Positions 9,766-20,300 of a stretch of 64,000 nt of DNA are shown here, in pieces. The DNA is taken from the NCBI GenBank assembly GCA_020721065.1, contig DYNM01000007.1, positions 51,644-115,643 on the forward strand, written 5' to 3'. The DNA is from Thiocystis violascens. GTDB lineage: Bacteria; Pseudomonadota; Gammaproteobacteria; Chromatiales; Chromatiaceae. Each line of letters starts with the position of its first letter. Position 1 is the stretch's first letter. Both the position numbers and the translations under genes were made by a program. Below the pieces are notes generated by a model. The model saw only the letters and a program-made list of their open reading frames with translations, did not search any database and was not told where the DNA came from.

Positions 9766-10091
9766 GTGTCAGCTCCAGCAACGAGAATTTTGGCGGCCAT
9801 GCCTGCGCCGAGAGCGATGCGGGTGTCGCCACGAGCGACGACGACGCTGCCACCTTGCCGTTGTACGACGCGAACTTCAGCGCCTTGATTCAAGCCGAGT
9901 TCAGTGAGCCGCAATACCAGACTTTTGCCGCCGTGCAAGCTGTGAATGCAGACGGGTTCATTGTCGCTGGCCATCGTCAACGGGAAGGTTTTGAGCGTGT
10001 CCGCTGTGGGTGCGGTGGCGGGTGAAAATGCGGGAAAACCTCTGCCGTGAGAGTGCATGAAATGCTGCATAAAAACTCCAACCAATGCCAA
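9762..10091 (-). CDS. second FeoA-domain protein
   Basis: LVLRLTELGLNQGAEVRVVQRQGGSVVVARGDTRIALGAGMAAKILV; 4-nt overlap with the next feoA. Confidence 0.83.
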   Translation of the reverse strand: MALVGVFMQHFMHSHGRGFPAFSPATAPTADTLKTFPLTMASDNEPVCIHSLHGGKSLVLRLTELGLNQGAEVRVVQRQGGSVVVARGDTRIALGAGMAAKILVAGADT

Positions 10092-10218
10092 CGAATAAGA
10101 ATGGTTCGCATGGTAGGCGGCGATGTTCTTAAATGCAAACTCTTCTCAGCTTGGGGTCTTAATCTTGATCTAGGAGTGACGCAGTTACGATATAAGCGAT
10201 TGTTTTAGTTGGCGGTTG

Positions 10219-11856
10219 TCAGTAAAAACAGCGTTCTGACTGTTTGAAATTCCCGCCAATGAACAGCAACACGCTCAAACCCAGCGCCAGCCCATTTCCC
10301 CATCTCACAAAAGGCGTGGCACCGCTGCGCGGTTGCACGACTGCGCTGGCGCTGCCGCGTTGAAAGGTCGGAACGCTGGCGCGAACCTGACCGCGTTCGT
10401 CGATGATGGCGGAGATGCCGGTGTTGGTGGCTCGCAGCAGCATTCGTCCGGTTTCTAAAGCGCGAAAACGGGCAATTTGCAGATGTTGGTGCGGAGCGAG
10501 CGAGTCGCCAAACCAAGCGTCATTGCTGACGTTGATGAGAAATTGCGCTTCCGGCAGCGCGGCTGCGACTTCGTGCGGAAAGGCGTCCTCATAACAAATA
10601 GATGCGCCAGCTTGCCATTTGCCGACTTGCAGCAACGGACGGGCGCTGGTGCCGGCGCTGAAATCGGACATCGGCACATCAAACAGTTCGGCCAGTGCGC
10701 CAAACGTGGTGCGCAGCGGGATGAATTCGCCAAACGGCACCAGATGGCGTTTGGCATATAACGCTTCATGGCTACCGATACTCAATAAGCCGTTGTAATA
10801 CTGACCAGTTTTGAGATTCAACACCGGCAAACCCAGCACGATTTCTGCGCCTTCTTCCCGCGCTCGTGCCGCCAACGGCGTGAGCAGCGGCTCGCGCACG
10901 TCGTGCAAAAAATCGGTCAAGGCAGTTTCTGGCCACACAATCAGCGCCGCGCCAAACTGTTCTCGCGTCAGCTCCAAATACGCCTGCGCGATCTGCTCAC
11001 TCGCCTCCGGCGTCCATTTCAGCGCCTGCGGGATGTTGGCTTGGACGACGGCGGCGGTGAACGGAGCACCGCTCGGTTGTGTCCACTGCACCGTTTGCAA
11101 CGCGCTGCCGCCGAGCCAGAGCGCGATGAGGCTGGTGATTGCCATCCAACGTTGCCGTCCGCGCCAATGCAGCCCGCCCCAAATCAAGCTGCCAGACAGC
11201 GCAACGCATAGACTCACGAGGTAAACGCCGCCGATGGGCGCGTAGCCAGCGAGCGGTGAGTTGAGTTGACTGTAGCCGAGGTTGAGCCACGGAAAGCCGG
11301 TGAACAGCCAGCCGCGCACCCATTCGAGAAGGAGGTAGCTGGCGGGGAGAATGAGAAAGAAGTTGGCAGTTGTCAGTTGTCGGTTGTCAGTTGGTGGTGT
11401 GAGCGCGTCTGCTGCAATGGGCGCTGGCGGTCGCGCTGTTCTAAATCTCCATCGCCTTGCCAATTTCACCACCTGATCACTGGCAACTGACAACTGACAA
11501 CTGACAACTGTCAGCCGCGCCAGCCACCCGCTCACTCCGCTATAGAGCGCCATCAGCGCGATAAACAGCGCCGTTAATAACCACGCCAGCCAAGTGTCGA
11601 TATTGCCGAATTCATTCAGGCTGATCCGAATCCACCACACGCCGCCGCCAAATAAACCAATTCCGAATAACCAGCCGCGCCAAAATCCTTCGCGGGGCGT
11701 GGCATTGCGCAGGCTGTGCAGCAAGCCAGCAAATGCCAATGGTGCAATAACAAACCATGCAAAAGGTGCAAAGCTCAATACCATTAACCCGCCGCTAAGA
11801 AGGGCAATTAAATTCGGCGCTTGTCGCCAACTCTTGATGATTAACTGCACATTCAT
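10219..11856 (-). CDS. lnt: apolipoprotein N-acyltransferase (with internal ~50-aa insertion)
   Basis: GFPWLNLGYSQ, VVQANIPQALKW, WPETALTDF, SICYEDAFP, NVSNDAWFGDS. Confidence 0.93.
   Translation of the reverse strand: MNVQLIIKSWRQAPNLIALLSGGLMVLSFAPFAWFVIAPLAFAGLLHSLRNATPREGFWRGWLFGIGLFGGGVWWIRISLNEFGNIDTWLAWLLTALFIALMALYSGVSGWLARLTVVSCQLSVASDQVVKLARRWRFRTARPPAPIAADALTPPTDNRQLTTANFFLILPASYLLLEWVRGWLFTGFPWLNLGYSQLNSPLAGYAPIGGVYLVSLCVALSGSLIWGGLHWRGRQRWMAITSLIALWLGGSALQTVQWTQPSGAPFTAAVVQANIPQALKWTPEASEQIAQAYLELTREQFGAALIVWPETALTDFLHDVREPLLTPLAARAREEGAEIVLGLPVLNLKTGQYYNGLLSIGSHEALYAKRHLVPFGEFIPLRTTFGALAELFDVPMSDFSAGTSARPLLQVGKWQAGASICYEDAFPHEVAAALPEAQFLINVSNDAWFGDSLAPHQHLQIARFRALETGRMLLRATNTGISAIIDERGQVRASVPTFQRGSASAVVQPRSGATPFVRWGNGLALGLSVLLFIGGNFKQSERCFY
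11361..11514. repeat. Element bounded by inverted heptamer-repeat arms, in frame inside lnt
   Basis: Left arm agttggcagttgtcagttgtcggttgtcagttgg (11361-11394); right arm tggcaactgacaactgacaactgacaactgtcag (11481-11514), reverse-complementary in type, period 7. Confidence 0.75.
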
Positions 11857-11871
11857 TGTAATTCCTCAGCG

Positions 11872-12939
11872 TTAACGTTCACTGATGCGCTTTAATAATA
11901 ACAGCGCACTGCTAATAAATAATAACGGCGGAATCATTGCCGCGAGAAAGGGATTCATGCCGAATAACAGCGCCAAATAAGCCAAGGTGCGGCTGATGAC
12001 GTAATAAAAAATGCCAATTAAAATGCCAATAAACAGTCGTCGCCCCATGCCCGTGCTGCGCGATGAACCCAGCAATAACGGCGTCGCCAATAAAATCATC
12101 GACAACGTCAGCAGCGGATGTACCACCTTGCCCCAAAATACCACCGCATATCGGCTCGTATCTTGTTGATTCAGCATCATAAAACGGATGTAGCGATACA
12201 GCGCCCACACCGGCAGCAGTTGTGGATCAGCAATCACGATTTTGAGTAATTCCGGGTTGAGCAGCGATTCCCAACGCATCTGCGCGAGGCGCTCCACCGT
12301 CACCCCCGCTGCGCTGACGCGACTGCGGGCGATGTCGGTCAATTGCCAGCCGCCAGCGTGATACTGCGCGGCGGCGGCGTGAGTCGTGATCAAGGTTCCC
12401 GTCGCGGTATCCACTTGATAAATCAAAATATCTCGCGCTTCAGTGCCGCTGCGCAGCTCGCGGATGTTGACGTAAGCGCCGTCCGCAACTGCCCACAATC
12501 CATCTGAAGTTGGCGTTGGCGTTTCTGCTAACGCGGTGCGCCGCAGCGTCGTTGCGTATTGTTCAGTGAGCGGCGCGATCACCTCGCCGAGCAGCACTGC
12601 GACCAGCGCCAGCACCGCGCCGCCTAACAATCCCGCTCGCACGATTTGCCAGATCGACATTCCCGCCGCTCGCAGTGCCACCAATTCGGAGCGACTCGCC
12701 AACGTGCCCAATCCAATCAATGCGCCAATCAAGGTGACAATCGGAAACAGTTGATAGGCATAACGCGGCAGGCGCAGCGTCATCACCAGCAGCGCTTCGG
12801 TCAAACCGTAGTGCGCGGTGCCAATCGCGTCGAGATCGTCCGCCAGCAGGATCACGCCCAACAGCGGCAACAGCACCGCCAGCGTCAACAGCGTGCCGCC
12901 GATCACCGCGCCAGCTAAATATCGCTCAATAATTCGCAA
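11872..12939 (-). CDS. lptG: LPS export ABC transporter permease LptG
   Basis: YjgP/YjgQ family; FPIVTLIGALIGLGTLASRSELVALRAAGMS is LptG-like rather than LptF-like. Confidence 0.85.
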   Translation of the reverse strand: MRIIERYLAGAVIGGTLLTLAVLLPLLGVILLADDLDAIGTAHYGLTEALLVMTLRLPRYAYQLFPIVTLIGALIGLGTLASRSELVALRAAGMSIWQIVRAGLLGGAVLALVAVLLGEVIAPLTEQYATTLRRTALAETPTPTSDGLWAVADGAYVNIRELRSGTEARDILIYQVDTATGTLITTHAAAAQYHAGGWQLTDIARSRVSAAGVTVERLAQMRWESLLNPELLKIVIADPQLLPVWALYRYIRFMMLNQQDTSRYAVVFWGKVVHPLLTLSMILLATPLLLGSSRSTGMGRRLFIGILIGIFYYVISRTLAYLALLFGMNPFLAAMIPPLLFISSALLLLKRISER

Positions 12940-13082
12940 GTCAGTCTGCGCCAGTTAAAGTGAAGTGAATCAGCACTGCCGATTCTACGCGCCTGATCCC
13001 GCAGCACTCGTGTCAGCGCGTCAACTAGAATCAACCACCACGCTCCGGCGTCTTTTGAACACTCAACACAGGAACCTCCCAG

Positions 13083-14585
13083 ATGAACTGCACTCTCCTC
13101 AGCGGCGACCTCGCCAACCATGCCACGCCGTGCCTCGTGCTCGGCGTCTTCGCTCAAGAACCGCTGACCGGCGCAGCGGCTGCGATTGATCGCGCCAGCT
13201 CCGGTCAACTCGCCGCGCTCTGGCAGAAGGGCGATCTCAGCGGTGATGCCGGTCGCACCTTGTTGTTGTATGCGCTGCCCGGCGTCGCTGCCGAACGCAT
13301 CTTGTTGATTGATTTCGGGAAAAGCGCGGAATACACCCGCACTAAATATCGCAAAACCTTGACTGCCGCCATCGCTGCGCTCCAGCAGTTACACGCTGGC
13401 GCGGCGGTGCTGGCGCTGCCGGAGCAGTTGCCAGAAGGTCTTGATCTATACGCCGCCGTCCGCGATGTCGTCACGCTCGCTGCTGCTGGCACCTATCGTT
13501 ACACCCGCACCAAACAGGACAAAGCTGCACCCAAGATGCCGCTCACCGCGCTGGCGCTGTGGCTGGCAGCGGATGCAGAAATGCGCTGCGCCGAGTTGGC
13601 GCTCACGCACGGCACGGCGTTGGCAGCGGGAACGCAGCTCGCCAAAGAGTTGGGCAATTTGCCGGGCAATATCTGCACCCCGACGTATTTGGCAGAACAA
13701 GCTCTCGCGCTGGCGGAGCAATTTGCGGCGTTGACGGTGGACGTGCTCGACGCAGCAGCGATGGCGGAATTGGGCATGAACGCGCTGTTATCGGTCGCTC
13801 GCGGCAGTCGTCAACCGCCGAAGTTGATCGTGCTCAATTATCGCGGCGGCGCTGCGGACGCCAAGCCGGTGGTGCTGGTCGGCAAAGGTTTGACCTTTGA
13901 TGCAGGCGGCATCTCGCTGAAACCGGCCAACGAAATGGATGAGATGAAATACGACATGAGCGGCGGCGCGAGCGTGTTGGGCGTGATGCAGGTCGCGTGT
14001 GCGCTGCAACTGCCGCTCAATCTGATCGGCGTGGTACCCAGCTCGGAAAATCTCCCCGACGGCGATGCCAATAAACCCGGCGATGTCGTCACCAGCATGT
14101 CCGGTCAAACGATTGAAGTGCTCAACACCGATGCCGAAGGGCGCTTGATTCTGTGCGACGCGCTGACGTACTGCCAACGCTTTGATCCTGAAGTGGTTAT
14201 TGACGTCGCCACCTTGACTGGCTCGTGCGTCATGGCGCTCGGCAAACACGCAGCCGGACTGTTTTCACCCGATGACGCGCTGGCGGCAGAGTTGCTGACG
14301 GCTGGCGACCGCGCTGGTGATCGGGCGTGGCGGATGCCGCTGTGGGAAGACTATCAGCAACAAATCGACACCAATTTTGCCGATATGGCCAACGTGGGTG
14401 GGCGCGAAGGTGGCGCAATTACTGCCGCCTGTTTTTTAGCGCGATTTACTAAAAACTATCGTTGGGCGCATTTAGATATTGCGGGCGTGGCGTGGTTGAG
14501 CGGCAAAGAAAAAGGCAGCACTGGACGTCCGGTTGGATTATTAACGCAATTTTTATTAGATCATTGCGCTAACGGTGCGGGATAA
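13083..14585 (+). CDS. pepA: leucyl aminopeptidase
   Basis: M17 motifs: VLVGKGLTFDAGGISLKPANEMDEMKYDMSGGASVLG, NTDAEGRLILCDALTY. Confidence 0.96.
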   Translation: MNCTLLSGDLANHATPCLVLGVFAQEPLTGAAAAIDRASSGQLAALWQKGDLSGDAGRTLLLYALPGVAAERILLIDFGKSAEYTRTKYRKTLTAAIAALQQLHAGAAVLALPEQLPEGLDLYAAVRDVVTLAAAGTYRYTRTKQDKAAPKMPLTALALWLAADAEMRCAELALTHGTALAAGTQLAKELGNLPGNICTPTYLAEQALALAEQFAALTVDVLDAAAMAELGMNALLSVARGSRQPPKLIVLNYRGGAADAKPVVLVGKGLTFDAGGISLKPANEMDEMKYDMSGGASVLGVMQVACALQLPLNLIGVVPSSENLPDGDANKPGDVVTSMSGQTIEVLNTDAEGRLILCDALTYCQRFDPEVVIDVATLTGSCVMALGKHAAGLFSPDDALAAELLTAGDRAGDRAWRMPLWEDYQQQIDTNFADMANVGGREGGAITAACFLARFTKNYRWAHLDIAGVAWLSGKEKGSTGRPVGLLTQFLLDHCANGAG

Positions 14586-14649
14586 TTAACCATCAACAGC
14601 CCTTCTTTTAACAAAGAGGGGCTAAAAATTACTGAAATGGAATTAAACA

Positions 14650-15903
14650 ATGGCAATTGAGTTATTACAGGGCGCAAATGCAGCAATTAACGATTCGCAG
14701 ATTAGAATTGCGATTGGCTGGCAAACCAGCAGCACGATTGAAGCAGATGCCAGCGCCTTTTTAGTTAACAGCAGCGGCAAAATAAGAACTGATGAAGATT
14801 TCATTTTTTATAATCAAACTGCCAGCGCCTGCGGCGGTTTAATGCTCGCCACCACCACACATAATCACCGCCAATTTCGCGCACTTTTAGATCAACTGCC
14901 TGCTGATATTGTGAAAGTGATTTTCACCATGACCATTGCCACCGCAGCGGATGCAACGGGTTGTCCGCACTGCGGCATGATGGAACAGCTTTTAATTCAA
15001 ATTAGCACGGCTGCTGGCAATGAATTACTGCGGTTTCAACCGAAAATCATGGGCAAAGAACGGGCGTTAATTCTCGGCGAACTCTATCGGCATCAAGGCG
15101 GGTGGAAATTCCGCGCCGTTGGTCAAGGTTATAACGGCGGTTTAGATATTTTAGCAAATTCATTTGGCGTCAACATTCAAACCGCTGCCGTCACCGATCA
15201 TACTGATCCGCAATTAATTGAGTATAACAATCGCGCTGCATCCAAACAGGAATGGACAAAAAAAGCGGCAACATTACAACACAATTTGCGAGCGTTTTTA
15301 CCGCAAATCAATTCCGCAGTGACGAATGGCGCGAATGAAAGCAATACCCGCATGATTTTAGATCGGATTTTGATTGATGTCTTTGGCTATTCAATGGATG
15401 AAGTGAAGGCCGAGCAGAAAATTCAAGGACGTAAAGCGGATTATGTGTTAGCGATTGATGGCGTGGATGTGATTGTTGGCGAGAGCAAACGAGCGGGATT
15501 AACGCTGCGGGATAAACATATTTTTCAAGCCACCTCTTATGGCGCTTATTCTGGCATTCGCTGGGCATTATTAACCAATTTGTCAACATGGCAGATTTAT
15601 CATATCTCCACCCAAAACATCGTTGATGCCACATTGGTATTTAACGTTGATTTATTGCCAGATATTCGCTTAGAAGACTGCGAGCGTTTATTATTGATTA
15701 CGCGCTTTGGTATGACACAACCAGAAGCGTTAGAACAATACTGGCGCGAGGTCAACGCCTTGACGCGAGACAGTTTAATTCAAGCGATTTTAACGGAAGA
15801 TGTGGTCAACAGTATTCGCACTGTGATCAAACGCGATACTGGCTGCGACTTTGATAACGACACCGTGCAACAGGTGTTAATGGATGTGTTAATTCATCCG
15901 TAA
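14650..15903 (+). CDS. TerD-like domain fused to HsdR_N-like PD-(D/E)XK nuclease domain
   Basis: N-term IRIAIGWQT...EADASAFLVNSSGKIRTDEDFIFYNQ...ILGELYRHQGGWKFRAVGQGYNGGL is TerD-like. C-term RMILDRILIDVFGYSMDEVKAEQKIQGRKADYVLAIDGVDVIVGESKRAG is type I restriction R-subunit N-terminal-like with D...ExK. Confidence 0.8.
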   Translation: MAIELLQGANAAINDSQIRIAIGWQTSSTIEADASAFLVNSSGKIRTDEDFIFYNQTASACGGLMLATTTHNHRQFRALLDQLPADIVKVIFTMTIATAADATGCPHCGMMEQLLIQISTAAGNELLRFQPKIMGKERALILGELYRHQGGWKFRAVGQGYNGGLDILANSFGVNIQTAAVTDHTDPQLIEYNNRAASKQEWTKKAATLQHNLRAFLPQINSAVTNGANESNTRMILDRILIDVFGYSMDEVKAEQKIQGRKADYVLAIDGVDVIVGESKRAGLTLRDKHIFQATSYGAYSGIRWALLTNLSTWQIYHISTQNIVDATLVFNVDLLPDIRLEDCERLLLITRFGMTQPEALEQYWREVNALTRDSLIQAILTEDVVNSIRTVIKRDTGCDFDNDTVQQVLMDVLIHP

Positions 15904-15933
15904 CCGCTGCAATTTTTAAGGATTCAAACTAAG

Positions 15934-16593
15934 ATGATGAGCATAACCGGATGTGGACGCGCCGCAATCAGCGCCGTATTGCTTTTATTCCTCACTGCCT
16001 GCGCCACTGGTGTAAATTCTGTTTGGAAAAAGCCAGAATTGCCAGCAGCGCCATATCAACAGTTAATTGTGGTTGGCGTTGCGAATCAAGCGAAAGTCAA
16101 GGATGTTTATGAAGGAAACTTTATTCAAGCCTTCAAAGCAGCGGGTTTAGAAGCACGTCCCAGCTCGGCACTGCGCTTAAAATCAAAACGCGATAAAAAT
16201 AAAGGGATGCAAAAAGCCTTGCTTCGTGCTGGTGCAGATGGTTTATTGGTGACGCATTTAGTTGCTGAAGCGACAAAAAGCACGACTCCACCGCCATTGC
16301 GTACCGATACCGTGCCCGCCAACTATCAACAACTATTGTCTTATTATCAGCAAATCCAACGCGATATGATTCGCCCGGGTTATTATACGAATTGCCAAGA
16401 GTTACGCTTAGAAACGAATTTATATGATGCAAAAACTGGCGCGTTAATTTGGTCGGGGCGTTCGCAACCATTAGACCCTGATTCCGAGCAAACGATCAGT
16501 CAAGTAATGAATCAAATGATTGCACAATTACGCGCTGATGGTGTTTTGCCACCGGCAAAATCTGTTCCAACGACTTCGCAATCGACTTTTTAA
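15934..16593 (+). CDS. putative lipoprotein
   Basis: Signal peptide with lipobox LLLFLTACATG, then a 200-aa soluble domain. Confidence 0.75.
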   Translation: MMSITGCGRAAISAVLLLFLTACATGVNSVWKKPELPAAPYQQLIVVGVANQAKVKDVYEGNFIQAFKAAGLEARPSSALRLKSKRDKNKGMQKALLRAGADGLLVTHLVAEATKSTTPPPLRTDTVPANYQQLLSYYQQIQRDMIRPGYYTNCQELRLETNLYDAKTGALIWSGRSQPLDPDSEQTISQVMNQMIAQLRADGVLPPAKSVPTTSQSTF

Positions 16594-16668
16594 CACTCTA
16601 ACAACGCACGCGATTGAAACGTATCAATACTACAAAAAACAGATTGACACTCTCACGGGTTTTCATCA

Positions 16669-17364
16669 ATGACATATCAACGCGAACGCTTAATTATTTT
16701 AGATGCTGACGGCACCACCATTAACGCCTTTGATGCGATTGCGGCGACGTTTTCCCAGCTCGGCATGGAATTGGGAGATTTAGAAACTTTCCAAAAACGT
16801 CGTCACTTATTCAAATATCTTGGCGGCGTCAAAATGTTGCCAAAAAACTTGAGTCGCCAATTCAGTAAACGTAAACGTAACATGCTGCTTGAAACCTTGA
16901 CAGAAATCTATCGCCATGAAGCACAATTGTTTGCTGGGATTGCGCCTTTACTGCAACAGTTGATGGCAGCACCGCAATTGCGCGTTGGGATCGTCACTCG
17001 CAATATCACACAACACCCAGAAGAAACGCTGCGACTTTTATTTGCACGGCATGACATTGATACGGATGAATTAGATTTTTTGGTGCATATTCCGTTAAGT
17101 CAGGATAAAACTGCACACTTTCGCGTGATTCGTGAGCAATTCAATATCAATCCAGCGTGTGCTTTTGCTTGCGGCGATGAACGTAAAGATTATCGCGCCG
17201 CTATTGGCGCAGGAATGCACCCGTTTATGGTGTCTTATGGCTTTGAAGATCATCAGCATCTCACGCACAAAGCCGGCATTCCTGAAGAATTGATTGCTCG
17301 CACGCCTGCCGAATTATGTCAGCGCGTGAGTCATGCGTTTGATTTGAATTCCTCATCTTTTTGA
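16669..17364 (+). CDS. HAD-superfamily hydrolase
   Basis: ILDADGTTINAFDAI (motif I), VGIVTRNITQHP, FACGDERKDYRAAIGAGMHPFMVSYGF. Confidence 0.85.
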   Translation: MTYQRERLIILDADGTTINAFDAIAATFSQLGMELGDLETFQKRRHLFKYLGGVKMLPKNLSRQFSKRKRNMLLETLTEIYRHEAQLFAGIAPLLQQLMAAPQLRVGIVTRNITQHPEETLRLLFARHDIDTDELDFLVHIPLSQDKTAHFRVIREQFNINPACAFACGDERKDYRAAIGAGMHPFMVSYGFEDHQHLTHKAGIPEELIARTPAELCQRVSHAFDLNSSSF

Positions 17365-17381
17365 AAAAGGCACTTTTTTAG

Positions 17382-20300
17382 TTACAGACTGCGCACAAGG
17401 CGAACGTGAACAGCTTTGGTACGAAACTGCGAACCAAGATAACCATTCGGATATAAATACCACGCATAACGGGCATATAAAGCAAATGGCGTGCTTGACC
17501 ACAGAGCGCCACTTGGTGTATTTGGAAAATAAATGTTGTTGAGCTTTACAGCGCCATCGCGTTCGTATTCAATTAACGTTTGCAATTCTTTAATGTTAGG
17601 CAGCCGCCAATCGGAATAATTCGCCAATTTAGAATTGCTGGCAGTCACAAGTGCCTGTTCCCAAGTCATTACCGTTGCGGTGCCTGCGCAAGTATTGCCA
17701 GTTTGACCTTCACTGCATTTTGCCCACATTAAACCGGTATTAGTTTGGGAAATGGTGCCGTTATTATTATCAACCAACACATTGCTGGCTGGCGCACCAC
17801 GCACGAGACGCAAGTGATATTTTTTATTGTGCTTGCCGTAATTGGCTGCGCCGTTAGTAAAATAAAGAAACCAGGCGCTGCTCGCTATATCAGAACTGGT
17901 TGCTTCTGACCAAAATCCCAAGGTGCCAATTTTATCTAAATCAGAAAAATAGCTGGTTACAATTGCCAGTTTAGGAATCACATGTTGATAACTCACAATG
18001 CCGGTGAGTTCTTTAATATCAGGCACCCGCCAATCATTAAACCCGCACAAATGAGCAGCATTGACCTTTTTGACATAAGCCAGCCGCTCTGTCCATTGAT
18101 AAAGCGATTTATGATCACGACTGCCACCATCTTTGGTTTTGATTTCCCAAGTTAAACCGGTGACATTATCGCGCACACAAGCATGATCAGTGGCAGTTGC
18201 AGCTAATTCATTACCGGATACATCCAATTTAGTGAAATCAAATTGATTGGTGCCATATTCAGCATCTTGGCGCGGAAAACCTGTAACCGGACACGGCAAG
18301 CGATTAGTGTTGGCATTGCCGCAGGTGTTAATACCCGTATCATTCAAGCCTAAAGTTGCGGCGCTGTGGCGAAAAGTTGCAGTAATGGTTTGCGCGGCGG
18401 TTAATTGCACTGTACACGCGCCAGTGCCAGAACAAATGCCGCCACTCCAGCCAGTAAATGTGGAACCAGTTGCAGCAGTAGCATTCAAAATAATCTCGGA
18501 ACCGCTGGCAAAATTCGCAGTGCAATTAGTGTTGCAATCAATTCCAGCAGGAACGCTGGTAATCGTGCCGCTGCCAGTGCCTGCGCTGGTGACAGTGAGC
18601 GCGATGGGAATAGCCGTGAAATTGGCAGTCACGGCTTTATTTGCGGTGACATTGCTTAATTCACAAGTCGATCCCGCGCAATCGCCGCTAAATCCATTAA
18701 ATGTATAACCGGAGTTATTTACAGCAGTGCAGGTGCTATTGCCGCCGTAGGTAACTGGATTATTAGTACAGTTGACAGTGCCACTGCCCGTTGGAGCAAT
18801 GGTAATGGCAATTGGATAAGTGATTGCAGTAAATGTTGCGGTGACGTTTTTATTTCCGTCCATCGTGACGATGCAACTATCGCTGCCAGTGCAAACATTC
18901 CAACCACTGAATACATAACCGGCGTCGGCACTTGTTTTGAGTGTCACATTGGTATCGTAATTGAAATTATTAAAACAAGTCTCACCGCAATTGATGGCAC
19001 TATCATCAGTGAAGACGCGCCCATTGCCAAATCTGCTAATATAAAGTGTTTTTTGTGTGATTGCAAAATTCGCGGTGACAGTTTTTGCTGCATCCATTGT
19101 AACGTAACACTGATCGGAATGAGCAACTAATGGCATGCAACCATTCCAGCTCGTAAAGGTGGAATTAACCCCGTGCGTGGCGGTTAATACAACAATCGTG
19201 CGTTCGTTAAACACTTGGCAATTAGCGCCGCAATTAGTGCCAGTTAAATCAGTAGTAACTGTGCCGCTGCCGGTTCCCGTTGTCGCAACGGTTAAATTAA
19301 ACGATTGGAATGATTGACCGCCGCGCACGAGGCGAACGCGGATATTAGAATTGGTTGTCCGCGCCAAATCACCAATATAGCCTTCTGATGAATGGATATA
19401 CCATGTTTTATCTGCTGCATTGACAATTGGCGTACTCGACCATAGCCAAGCGTTTGGATTGGTATTGGGAAAATCAGTGCCGATTGCTGGCTCTGATTGA
19501 GAGTAATCCATTAACGATTGCAGTTCCTTAACGGTTGGCAATCGCCAATCAGTATGACCGCCGAGTGTTGAGGTGTTAGCGGCGGTTAATGCGTCACTCC
19601 ACGTTGCATTTCCTAATGCCGTGCCGGTTGTACAGTCACTCCCGCTTAAACCAACTGCGCACTTTGCCCACATTAAGCCGGTATTGGATTGCGTGACAGT
19701 TTCATCGCCATTAACAACAAAAACATCTAATGATTGTGTGCCACTGACAAGGCGCACCGGGTGCGGATTGCTGCGGTCATGGCCAAAAGAATTGCCATTG
19801 CTGCCAAAATCTACATACCAGGCGTCGGCGGCATCGTTGGCATAGGCGGAACTACTCCAATACCAATTACCGGTAGCGATATTGGGGAAATAATTTAGAT
19901 CAATTGACGGCGCGGTGCGGCCATAATCCACAATGCCGAGCAGTTCTTTAACGGTTGGTACTCGCCAAGTATTCGAGCCACACAATCCGTTGCTACTCAC
20001 TGTATTAGCAAAAGTGGCGGCTTGACTGAAGTCGTAGGTGTTATCTTTATCCCGCAACCCACCATCATCCGTTTTCACTTCCCAAACTAAACCGGTGACA
20101 TTATCTTTCACGCACACATGATTGGTAGCAGTGGCGGGTAATGGATTTCCGCTGGCATCTAATTTGGTGAAATTGAATTGATTGGTGCCGTGTTCGGCAT
20201 CCTGATCGGGAAAACCGGCGACGGGACACGGCAAGTTATTTGCGCTTGCATTAGAACAAGTAGTAATGCCGGTGTCATTAACGGGAATAGCGGTGACGGT

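Noticed and set aside
14598-14623. AGCCCTTCTTTTAACAAAGAGGGGCT hairpin after pepA as a terminator
   Set aside because: Stem resembles the valS/ileS terminators but is imperfect and not followed by a T-run on the plus strand.
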